Shown here: one piece after another, positions 1-6,377 of the stretch
Position numbering within the stretch: position 1 is the first letter of the stretch
Layout: every line of letters begins with the position of its first letter
DNA from: Micavibrio sp.
GTDB taxonomy: Bacteria; Pseudomonadota; Alphaproteobacteria; Micavibrionales; Micavibrionaceae
DNA length: 7,742 nucleotides
NCBI GenBank assembly: GCA_027051315.1
Contig: JALTZE010000240.1
Coordinates: 1-7,742 of the forward strand
Reading direction: 5' to 3'
Notes under the pieces: generated by a model
Told to the model about the DNA's origin: nothing
Seen by the model: only the letters and a program-made list of their open reading frames with translations
Databases searched by the model: none
Translations under genes and position numbers: made by a program

Positions 1-296
1 ATATAGATAAGGCAGTACATATTCTAAAAGCCATGTCTAATGACCGTAGGTTAGTTATTCTAAATTCTTTGGTTGAGTCAGAAAAAAGTGTAGGAGAATT
101 AGAAGATATCGTAGGTCTTAGCCAATCTGCGTTATCACAACATTTAGCTAGATTAAGAAGAGATAGGATAGTAAAAACAAGAAGACAAGCCCAAACGATA
201 TATTATTCACTTCTCGATAAAAATGTTGCCAAAATCATTGATTGTCTATGCTCTAATTTAGGCAGTAACATGGATATAAGGCAAGCTGCAGAGTAG
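1..296 (+). CDS. ArsR/SmtB-family transcriptional regulator, 5' end outside window
   Basis: This is a small winged-helix DNA-binding regulator of the ArsR/SmtB type, probably a dimeric repressor. The reading frame is open from base 3 to the TAG at 294-296. Its first visible residues (IDKAVHILKAMSNDRRL) match the family's first helix, usually seen as 'xLKALSNpxRL'. The ATG at 33 is therefore an internal Met replacing the family Leu, and the true start lies left of the window. Visible parts in order are the helix with SVGELE, the recognition helix GLSQSALSQHLARLR, and the wing with TRRQAQTIYYSL. The C-terminal helix carries DCLC. The overall pattern resembles the BigR/SqrR/YgaV group, which senses sulfane sulfur through two cysteines. 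However, the first sensing cysteine (in 'RLMLVC') is Asn here (RLVILN), so the ligand is unknown. No target gene can be assigned from the neighbours. Family is sure; signal is not. Confidence 0.9.
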   Translation, partial: IDKAVHILKAMSNDRRLVILNSLVESEKSVGELEDIVGLSQSALSQHLARLRRDRIVKTRRQAQTIYYSLLDKNVAKIIDCLCSNLGSNMDIRQAAE

Positions 297-311
297 TTAC
301 ATTGGATTATA

Positions 312-342
312 ACCGATATTCTTTTATGAATAGAATATCGGT
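312..342 (+). terminator. Hairpin after the ArsR gene, probable terminator
   Basis: A perfect 11-bp inverted repeat (arms 312-322 and 332-342, core ccgatattct/agaatatcgg) encloses a 9-base loop, 16 bases after the ArsR stop codon. The position fits an intrinsic terminator. The stem is AT-rich, and the sequence that follows (atcgctttg) has only a three-base T run, so termination may be weak or factor-assisted. It could also act as an mRNA 3'-end stabiliser or a protein-binding palindrome. Confidence 0.5.
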
Positions 343-413
343 ATCGCTTTGTTGAATTATCTGTTTCTTTGTGTTTATTGAAATGAAATTCTTGCCAACC
401 ACCCGAAGGACAA

Positions 414-427
414 TATTCTATAGAATA
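414..427. repeat. 14-bp perfect palindrome, possible operator
   Basis: The sequence tattctatagaata is a perfect palindrome. Its half-site TATTCT/AGAATA is the same hexamer pair that forms the inner part of the hairpin at 312-342 (317-322 and 332-337). Dyads with ATTC/GAAT arms are typical of small dimeric regulators, including some ArsR-family operators, but nothing here proves binding. In AT-rich DNA a chance palindrome is possible. Confidence 0.35.
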
Positions 428-532
428 ATCCATAAAAATATTACATGATACAGATTGTGCATATAAGCCCATTAAAGTAGAGAATTTACTCTTTGCAAAC
501 TACAATGATGGAAAATTATTAGAATTATCATC

Positions 533-565
533 TTGACTCATAGAGGTCATTATAACACATATATA
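533..565 (+). promoter_or_regulatory. Possible promoter for the yfgM-like/bamB/der block
   Basis: TTGACT at 533-538 is a good -35 match (5 of 6). The candidate -10 elements are badly spaced: TATAAC at 551-556 is only 12 bases away and TATATA at 560-565 is 21 away. A small dyad (tgac...gtca, 534-549) overlaps the -35. A promoter is expected here because this is the first gene of a same-strand block after a hairpin, but the exact elements are uncertain. Confidence 0.3.
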
Positions 566-595
566 TAGTTCGATTTTAATAAAACTGGAAAAAAA

Positions 596-1264
596 ATGTC
601 AGATATTATTCAGGAAATAGATGAAGCACTAAGAAAAGAAAAAGCAGAAAAATTCTGGAATGATAATAAAATAGCAATAATAAGTAGCTTTATATTACTT
701 ATAATCGCCGCTTCATCATGGTCAGCTTTTAAACAATATAATACATATATAAATGGTAAACAGACCCAAAAACTTATCATTGCATTAGAATCAGATAATC
801 CAGTAGAAGAAATAACAAAACTCTCAACAGAACTGAAAAATCCGATTAAATCAATATCACTTATGAATGAAGCTGGTATCATGCTCGGAAAAGAAGAAAT
901 ATCCGAAGCAAAAGCTATATATAATTCTATTTATTCTGATAAGTCTTCTCCTGATATTATAAAAGAGCTTGCCCTTTTAATGTTAACAAGAATAGCAATA
1001 TCAGAAGATAATTTTAACATTCAAAAAGCAAATGAGAATCTTGATAAGCTGATTTTATCAAAAAACAGCCCTTGGAAATATCATGCTATGCTAGAAAAAG
1101 CAGTGATAAATGCCCATTTATTAGATGATTATAAAACAGCAGTACAACTTCTTGATGAGATAATTAAAGAAAAGTCAGTACCAATATCGCTAACACAAAG
1201 AGCAAACTCGCTTAAACATATATATAAAATAAAATTAGCAGAAAAAACAAAGGTGCAAGAATAA
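596..1264 (+). CDS. YfgM-like membrane-anchored tetratricopeptide protein
   Basis: This 222-residue inner-membrane protein belongs to the TPR_21/YfgM-like family. E. coli YfgM works with the periplasmic chaperone network near the SecYEG translocon and is encoded directly before bamB and der, as here. The N-terminus (MSDIIQEIDEALRKEKAEKFW) is the usual short charged cytoplasmic tail. One transmembrane segment follows at about residues 25-45 (IAIISSFILLIIAASSW). The rest is an alpha-helical, TPR-like periplasmic domain rich in Lys, Glu and Leu. The start is chosen because it gives the canonical N-terminus; only a weak GGA lies upstream. The stop codon shares one base with the bamB start (taATG), which implies translational coupling. 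The chaperone role is known from E. coli and inferred here. Sequence identity in this family is low, so the call rests on architecture and neighbours. Confidence 0.8.
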   Translation: MSDIIQEIDEALRKEKAEKFWNDNKIAIISSFILLIIAASSWSAFKQYNTYINGKQTQKLIIALESDNPVEEITKLSTELKNPIKSISLMNEAGIMLGKEEISEAKAIYNSIYSDKSSPDIIKELALLMLTRIAISEDNFNIQKANENLDKLILSKNSPWKYHAMLEKAVINAHLLDDYKTAVQLLDEIIKEKSVPISLTQRANSLKHIYKIKLAEKTKVQE

Positions 1265-2589
1265 TGATATTAAATCTTAAAAGATATGTAAGCCTGTTAT
1301 CAGTGGCTTTAATTTTATCTTCTTGTGGGTCAATGGGAATTTTTGAAGATGAAGAAGCACCACTACAAGGTGAAAGAATATCAGTACTTGAGCTAACAAA
1401 AAGCCTACAACCCGAAGAAACTAATTCATCTATATTCATACCAAAATCATGGAAAAATGAATATTGGCCTCAATCAGGTGGATACCCCAATCATGTAATG
1501 CAGAATCTTTCCTTTGATTCGTCAAATCTTGATTTGCAGTGGAAATCATCAATAGGAGCAAAAAAAGTTAAAGATATACCTCTTTCATCTTCTCCTATTA
1601 TAGCAGGTGATAAATTATATATAATCAATAATAAAAATTATCTAATAGCTTTATCTGCTACTAATGGTAAAAAAATATGGAGCGTTGACCTTTCCCCCGA
1701 AGATGAAAAAGAAACAGTAATAAGTGGTGGGGTTTCATATTCAAATAACATAATATATGCCACAAATGGCTTCAAAGAATTAATAGCTGTATCACCTGAT
1801 AATGGTGAGATTTTATGGCGTAAAGAACTTCCTTCACCTGCTCGTGCTGCACCGACAGTAATGGGAGATAGAATATTTATATCAACAATGGATAACCGTA
1901 TATTGGCCATATCCGCCCTTGAAAAAAATATAATATGGGAACATCAAGCAATTAATGAAACAACAGAACTTCTAGGCACACCAAGCCCAGCTGCTAATAG
2001 AGATATAGTTATATCAGCATTTTCATCAGGTGAGATTTATGCCCTCCGTATAGAAAATGGTTCTGTTTTATGGTCAGATAATCTTTTCCCAATAAGGAAA
2101 ATGGGTGGGTTATCCGCTCTTGCTGATATTAAGGCTCTTCCCGTAATAGGAAATAGCGCAATATATTCAATTAGTTTCGGGGGACGAGCCATCGCCATAG
2201 ATGAACGTACAGGTAAACGAATATGGCAAAAAGAAATAGGAGGAACAGAAACACCGTGGCTTGCTGGTGATGTTATCTATCTTATCTCAAATAGTAATGA
2301 GCTAGTTGCTCTGGAAAGTGAAACAGGAAATATAATATGGGTTACTGCCCTTCCTAAATATGAAGATGAAGAAGATAAGGACGGAATCATAAATATGCAT
2401 GGTCCTATCATGGCTGGAAACTATCTTTTTGTAGTAGGCAGCAATGGTATCATATATAAAATATCGCCAAAAACTGGTAATATAGCTAAAACATATGATT
2501 CAGGGAAAAATATAATAAAATCTCCTGTAATTGCCAATAATACGCTTTATCTTCTTGCAAATGATGGCACAATCATGGCATATCGCTAG
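1264..2589 (+). CDS. bamB: Outer membrane assembly lipoprotein BamB
   Basis: BamB is the beta-propeller lipoprotein of the BAM complex, which inserts beta-barrel proteins into the outer membrane. The 441-residue product begins with a lipoprotein signal peptide (MILNLKRYVSLLSVALILSSC). The lipobox is LSSC with the lipidated cysteine at residue 21. The next residue is Gly, not Asp, which fits outer-membrane sorting. GERISVL (36-42) and WPQSGG (68-73) are typical of alphaproteobacterial BamB. PQQ-like propeller blades follow, each marked by a variant of A-[x3-4]-T/N-G-x-x-[IL]-W: ALSATNGKKIW, AVSPDNGEILW, AIDERTGKRIW, ALESETGNIIW. The length is somewhat greater than the roughly 390 residues of E. 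coli BamB, as is common in alphaproteobacteria. Despite the PQQ-repeat name it is not a dehydrogenase; no enzyme motif is seen. It overlaps the upstream gene by one base and precedes der, the conserved order. Confidence 0.95.
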   Translation: MILNLKRYVSLLSVALILSSCGSMGIFEDEEAPLQGERISVLELTKSLQPEETNSSIFIPKSWKNEYWPQSGGYPNHVMQNLSFDSSNLDLQWKSSIGAKKVKDIPLSSSPIIAGDKLYIINNKNYLIALSATNGKKIWSVDLSPEDEKETVISGGVSYSNNIIYATNGFKELIAVSPDNGEILWRKELPSPARAAPTVMGDRIFISTMDNRILAISALEKNIIWEHQAINETTELLGTPSPAANRDIVISAFSSGEIYALRIENGSVLWSDNLFPIRKMGGLSALADIKALPVIGNSAIYSISFGGRAIAIDERTGKRIWQKEIGGTETPWLAGDVIYLISNSNELVALESETGNIIWVTALPKYEDEEDKDGIINMHGPIMAGNYLFVVGSNGIIYKISPKTGNIAKTYDSGKNIIKSPVIANNTLYLLANDGTIMAYR

Positions 2590-2657
2590 AAAAACTTTGT
2601 CGTTTCAACTTGTTTTATAGCTGCTAGACGACATGGTAAAGCAAATAGGAATGATAA

Positions 2658-4094
2658 ATGACTCTAAGACTTGCAATAATAGGTCGCCCAAATGTAGGTA
2701 AATCGACTCTTTTTAACCGTATGGCAAAAAAGAAACTTGCCATTATAGATGATACACCAGGAGTAACCAGAGATTGGCGCGAAACTGATGGGTGGGTATA
2801 TGATAAAAAAATAACCTTAATAGATACAGCAGGGCTAGAAGAAAAATTTGATAAATCAATAGAAGCAAGAATGCGTACAAAAACCGAAGAAGCCCTTGGT
2901 CATGCTAATCTTGTATTATTTATGATAGATGGAAGAAGCGGCCTTAATCCACTTGATGAACATTTTGCTGATTGGTTAAGAAGACAAAAAATACCTGTGA
3001 TTTTATGCGTCAATAAATGCGAAAATGAAACTGCAGCAGCCGCAGGAATATCAGAAGCATGGACACTTGGACTTGGAGAGCCTATAGCAATCTCTTCTGC
3101 GCATGGACACGGATTAAATGATTTATATCAGGCAATATTGCAATATATACCAGAAGATAAAGATGATGATGACGATGACAAAGACATATATGGTATCAAT
3201 CTTTCAGGAGAAGAATTAGATAAAATTGAAGGAAATGTAGATTTTGATTTTGCCGAAGGTATCGAAGAGAAGCTCGAAGAAATAGAAGAAAAACCTATTA
3301 AGCTTGCTATTGTAGGACGCCCAAATGTAGGTAAGTCAACTCTTATGAATGCACTTTTAGGTGAAGAAAGAGTTATGACAGGCCCTGAAGCCGGTATAAC
3401 AAGAGATGCAATAGCAGCCTATCTTAATCACGAAGGTAAAGAAATCAGGATAGTAGATACAGCAGGGCTTAGAAAAAAGGCAAGAATAACTAACCGTATA
3501 GAAAAAATGGCGGCTGATGACTCATTAAGAGCCATACGACTTGCTCAAGTTGTGGTTCTTGTTATCGATGGTAATAAAATAATGGATAAACAAGACTTGA
3601 TTATAGCAAGACATGTAATCAATGAGGGGAGAGCATTGATAATTGCTGTTAACAAATGGGACGCAGTAAAAGACAGGGAACAAGCAAGAGAAGATGTTAA
3701 ATATAAAATCAGAACATCTCTTGGGCAGCTTAAAGACGTAAAAATAGTAATGATTTCCGCCATTAGGAGAAGAAAACTTGATAAATTAATGGATACTGTT
3801 TTGTATGTATATAAAACGTGGCATTCTCGTCTTCCTACTGGAAAGCTTAATCGTTGGCTTTCATCTATGGAGTCTCATCACCCGCCGCCATTAGTTAGTA
3901 ACAGACCCAATAAATTAAAATATATAGCTCAAATAAAATCAAGACCTCCTACATTTGCCTTATGGTGTTCAAAACCTGATGAATTACCAGAAACATATAA
4001 ACGTTATATTATCAATGGCATTAAAGAAGATTTTGGAATAGAGGCTGTACCTATAAGAATACACGCACGTACATCAAAAAATCCTTATTCTTGA
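2658..4094 (+). CDS. der: Ribosome biogenesis GTPase Der (EngA), double GTPase domain
   Basis: Der is an essential GTPase for maturation of the 50S ribosomal subunit and is unusual in having two G domains in tandem. Domain 1 shows GRPNVGKST (9-17), TPGVTRD (33-39), DTAGL (56-60), NKCE (119-122) and SSA (146-148). Domain 2 shows GRPNVGKST (220-228), GITRD (246-250), DTAGLR (267-272), NKWD (332-335) and SA (366-367). A C-terminal KH-like RNA-binding domain follows (about 378-478). The linker at about 165-213 is strongly acidic, with six consecutive Asp at 169-174, as in many alphaproteobacterial homologues. The first G4 has Glu in place of Asp, a variant also common in this class. The G5 of domain 2 reads SAIRRRKLDKL, without the glycines usual in SALxGxGLDKL. 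AGGA at 2647-2650 supports this start. It lies 68 bases after bamB with no clear terminator between, so cotranscription is likely. Confidence 0.97.
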   Translation: MTLRLAIIGRPNVGKSTLFNRMAKKKLAIIDDTPGVTRDWRETDGWVYDKKITLIDTAGLEEKFDKSIEARMRTKTEEALGHANLVLFMIDGRSGLNPLDEHFADWLRRQKIPVILCVNKCENETAAAAGISEAWTLGLGEPIAISSAHGHGLNDLYQAILQYIPEDKDDDDDDKDIYGINLSGEELDKIEGNVDFDFAEGIEEKLEEIEEKPIKLAIVGRPNVGKSTLMNALLGEERVMTGPEAGITRDAIAAYLNHEGKEIRIVDTAGLRKKARITNRIEKMAADDSLRAIRLAQVVVLVIDGNKIMDKQDLIIARHVINEGRALIIAVNKWDAVKDREQAREDVKYKIRTSLGQLKDVKIVMISAIRRRKLDKLMDTVLYVYKTWHSRLPTGKLNRWLSSMESHHPPPLVSNRPNKLKYIAQIKSRPPTFALWCSKPDELPETYKRYIINGIKEDFGIEAVPIRIHARTSKNPYS

Positions 4095-4120
4095 TAGATG
4101 TTTATGGCTATTCAAATATA

Positions 4121-5278
4121 TTAAGAGAAATTCTTTTTTGCTTTTTCATATCCCCAGTCTAGCCATTTTGTAAGTATTTCTAAATCAGATTTTTCAATAG
4201 TTGCCCCTGTCCATATGCGTAACCCCGCTGGTGCATCACGGTAGCTTTTTATATCATAAGCAGCATTCTCATTTTCCAATAATTTACAAAGAGCCTGCAC
4301 AAAATCCATTTGCTTATCACCAAGTTTTTCGAACCAAGAATCAGTAATTTTAAGACAAACCGATGTACGTGACCTTATATCCTCACTTCTGGCAAGAAAA
4401 TCAACCCAATCGGTTTTTTCAACCCAATCTTCAATTACACTTAAATTCTCACGACATCTTTTTATCGTAGCATATAATCCCCCTATTGACTCCACCCATT
4501 TTAAACTATCAAGAATATCTGCTACACACATCATGGAAGGAGTATTGATGGTAAGACCTTCAAATATAGATTCATCAAATTTACCGTTTTTTACCATTCT
4601 AAATATTTTTGGCAATGGTCTGTCAGGCTTATAACTTTCTAGTCTTTCTATCGCACGTGGTGAAAGCACTAACATACCATGTGCCGCCTCTCCCCCTATT
4701 ACTTTTTGCCAGCTCCATGTAGTAACATCAAGCTTATCCCATGGTAAATCATAAGCAAAAACAGCAGAAGTAGCATCACAAAAAGTAAGCCCCTTACGAT
4801 TTGATTTTATCCATTCTCCGTTAGGAACGCATACCCCAGAAGTAGTACCATTCCACGTAAATATAATATCTCTATCACTATTTACTTTTGATAAATCCGC
4901 TATATCACCATAATTGGCACAAAATAAATCCACATCTTCTATTTTAAGATGATCTATTATGTCTTTTTGCCAGCCAGTACCAAAACTTTCCCAAGCAAGC
5001 GCCTCTATTCCCCTTGCCCCTAGCATTGACCACATCGCCATTTCTATTGCACCTGTATCTGATGCCGGAACAATTCCTATCTTATAATCATCTGGAATTT
5101 TTAATATTCTTCTATGGTCTTCAATAACTTGCTTTAATAATTTTTTTCCCTGCCCTGCTCTATGAGAACGTCCTAAAAAAGCATCTTTTAAAAAATCAGG
5201 ATTCCACTTAGGTCTTTTTGCACAAGGCCCTGAAGAAAAAGAAGGATTAACAGGTTTAATATCTGGTTTAATGCTCAT
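4121..5278 (-). CDS. serC: Phosphoserine aminotransferase
   Basis: This PLP-dependent class V aminotransferase converts 3-phosphohydroxypyruvate plus glutamate to O-phosphoserine and 2-oxoglutarate, the second step of serine synthesis. It may also serve pyridoxal phosphate synthesis. At 385 residues it matches the Methanosarcina/alphaproteobacterial type, not the shorter E. coli type. It opens with NPSFSSGPCAKRP (11-23) and GRSHRAGQGKKLL (36-48). Further signatures are PASDTGAIEMAMW (71-83), the GTTSGV loop (144-149) and CDATSA with the cofactor-ring Asp168. WSWQK (188-192) makes Lys192 the likely Schiff-base lysine, followed by GGEAAHGML. The start is supported by a purine-rich GAAAGAG about ten bases upstream on the minus strand. 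Its 3' end faces der with only 26 bases between the stops. serA, which often follows serC in alphaproteobacteria, is not here. The call is secure. Confidence 0.96.
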   Translation of the reverse strand: MSIKPDIKPVNPSFSSGPCAKRPKWNPDFLKDAFLGRSHRAGQGKKLLKQVIEDHRRILKIPDDYKIGIVPASDTGAIEMAMWSMLGARGIEALAWESFGTGWQKDIIDHLKIEDVDLFCANYGDIADLSKVNSDRDIIFTWNGTTSGVCVPNGEWIKSNRKGLTFCDATSAVFAYDLPWDKLDVTTWSWQKVIGGEAAHGMLVLSPRAIERLESYKPDRPLPKIFRMVKNGKFDESIFEGLTINTPSMMCVADILDSLKWVESIGGLYATIKRCRENLSVIEDWVEKTDWVDFLARSEDIRSRTSVCLKITDSWFEKLGDKQMDFVQALCKLLENENAAYDIKSYRDAPAGLRIWTGATIEKSDLEILTKWLDWGYEKAKKNFS

Positions 5279-5410
5279 GAATACATGCTCTTTCTATAAA
5301 AAATAAATACTCCAAAAGATATAACATCTAAAAAAACTTGAAACAAATAAATATTTAATGCTAAACATCTTGGTAATATGAAAAACAGGGAACTATAAAC
5401 AGGCTATAAA
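5279..5410. promoter_or_regulatory. Divergent intergenic region between serC and the glycosyltransferase
   Basis: These 132 very AT-rich bases must contain the serC promoter (minus strand) and probably one for the rightward genes. On the plus strand TTGGTA (5370-5375) and TATAAA (5394-5399) are spaced by 18 bases. If used, they would start RNA about five bases before the ATG at 5411, an almost leaderless message. A second candidate -35, TTGAAA at 5338-5343, has no good -10 at normal distance. I could not pick a convincing minus-strand promoter by eye, and I see no operator dyad. Confidence 0.4.
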
Positions 5411-6325
5411 ATGAAAACAGCAGTTAGTACTGTGATATATAAATGGCTAGAAGAAAGCTTTATTAAAGATTTTCTAGAATCACTAACAAGACAAACAGAC
5501 CAGAATTTTGACCTGCAGGTGATAGCTCAAGAATGTAGCCAAGAATATATAAAAAGGCTTGTTAATGCTTATGCCCCTGTATTAGAAGATAGGCTTTTGA
5601 TAGTAGAAACAAGCGAAAAAGAAGCGGACTATGATTATCATAAATTAATATATCTTAACAATAAACGTAGATATGAAACTTTAAGGGAAAATGGTTACGA
5701 TTATGTAATAGGAATAGATTCAGATGACATAGCTCCAGATACACATATAGAAACTATGAAATCAGAAATCTCTGATTTAAATGCAGATGTAATATGCTGT
5801 GATTTAAATAAATTCGGAACAGAATATTCAACTGAAGATGAAATATGGGTATTTGGAAATATTCTTGAACATGGTCATCATATAACTTATGAACTGTTAA
5901 GAACAGGAAATTGCTGTGGATTTGGTAATACAATATCAAATGTAGAAAAAGTACACAAAGCATTCGAACAAATATCATCAGGTAATGAATGTCTTGACTG
6001 GACATTATTCACCTTGATTACGAAACAAGGAGGAATAATAAGACATACTAAAAACAGCTATATAGATTATCGTATTCATGATAAAAATATGAGTTATCTT
6101 CATTTTGGCGATTATATAAGAACAAATCTTGCAATGCGAACCATATCAAATCATTTCTCTCAAGCAGTAGATACACATACAAAAGTACCCGAATTTGATG
6201 AATTACCTTTCGATAGTAATAAGGCTTTAGAAGAAGTAATAAGAGGAATAGACAACACCAATAATCATCTTTGGTGGGAAAGAAATCTTAAAATATATCG
6301 TACTATAATGGCAAATAATATATAA
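5411..6325 (+). CDS. GT2-like (GT-A fold) glycosyltransferase, substrate unknown
   Basis: The 304-residue product looks like a cytoplasmic nucleotide-sugar-dependent glycosyltransferase of the GT2/GT-A type. The N-terminus has the expected first strand and helix (MKTAVSTVIYKW...FLESLTRQT). GYDYVIGIDSDDIAP (95-109) carries the metal- and nucleotide-binding DxD as DSDD (103-106), preceded by hydrophobic residues. CLDW (194-197) sits where the catalytic acidic residue normally lies. YRIHDKNMS (220-228) is the common 'YRxHxxNxS' ending of the domain. There is no transmembrane segment or signal peptide. Acceptor and sugar cannot be told; surface polysaccharide or protein glycosylation is possible. 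It lies between serC and serB, 52 bases before serB, with a weak hairpin between. A role in serine metabolism is not implied by the sequence. The start has only a weak AGG seven bases upstream. Confidence 0.8.
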   Translation: MKTAVSTVIYKWLEESFIKDFLESLTRQTDQNFDLQVIAQECSQEYIKRLVNAYAPVLEDRLLIVETSEKEADYDYHKLIYLNNKRRYETLRENGYDYVIGIDSDDIAPDTHIETMKSEISDLNADVICCDLNKFGTEYSTEDEIWVFGNILEHGHHITYELLRTGNCCGFGNTISNVEKVHKAFEQISSGNECLDWTLFTLITKQGGIIRHTKNSYIDYRIHDKNMSYLHFGDYIRTNLAMRTISNHFSQAVDTHTKVPEFDELPFDSNKALEEVIRGIDNTNNHLWWERNLKIYRTIMANNI

Positions 6326-6331
6326 TGCCTT

Positions 6332-6357
6332 AGTTTCATGAATAAACATGAACTTTT
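6332..6357 (+). terminator. Weak hairpin plus T run after the glycosyltransferase gene
   Basis: ttcatg (6335-6340) pairs with catgaa (6347-6352) across a six-base loop. With one bulged T the stem extends by ag/ct, and TTTT follows immediately (6354-6357). The layout is that of an intrinsic terminator, but the stem is short and AT-rich. It may only attenuate readthrough into serB, for which I see no convincing promoter of its own. Confidence 0.35.
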
Positions 6358-6377
6358 ATAAAATATAGTACAAAGAA

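Larger units (their letters stand above)
297..595. other. 299-base gene-free gap between the ArsR and YfgM-like genes
   Basis: This gap holds the hairpin at 312-342, the palindrome at 414-427 and a possible promoter just before 596. I see no credible coding sequence. Plus-strand frames are broken into short pieces without ribosome binding sites. The 89-codon minus-strand frame that crosses the gap (203-472) overlaps the ArsR gene and has no Shine-Dalgarno. I see no tRNA cloverleaf or other recognisable RNA. Confidence 0.6.

Noticed and set aside
203..472. An 89-codon minus-strand frame with IEYCPSGGW, reminiscent of the CxxC/U motif of Rdx/SelW-type proteins
   Set aside because: It overlaps the conserved 3' part of the ArsR gene, lacks a Shine-Dalgarno, has Gly at the second Cys/Sec position, and neither this frame nor the next resembles Rdx beyond about ten residues.
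1264..2589. PQQ-repeat protein as a possible quinoprotein dehydrogenase
   Set aside because: It has a lipoprotein signal, BamB N-terminal signatures and the conserved yfgM-bamB-der context, and no dehydrogenase active-site motif is seen.
2598..2633. Inverted repeat tgtcgt/acgaca between bamB and der
   Set aside because: The stem is six base pairs with a 24-base loop and no T tract. It is not a convincing terminator, and bamB-der cotranscription remains more likely.
3156..3185. Repetitive gatgat/gacgat tract in der as a possible slippage or simple-repeat site
   Set aside because: It encodes the acidic linker in frame, with mixed Asp codons and both flanking domains intact. There is no sign of a frameshift.
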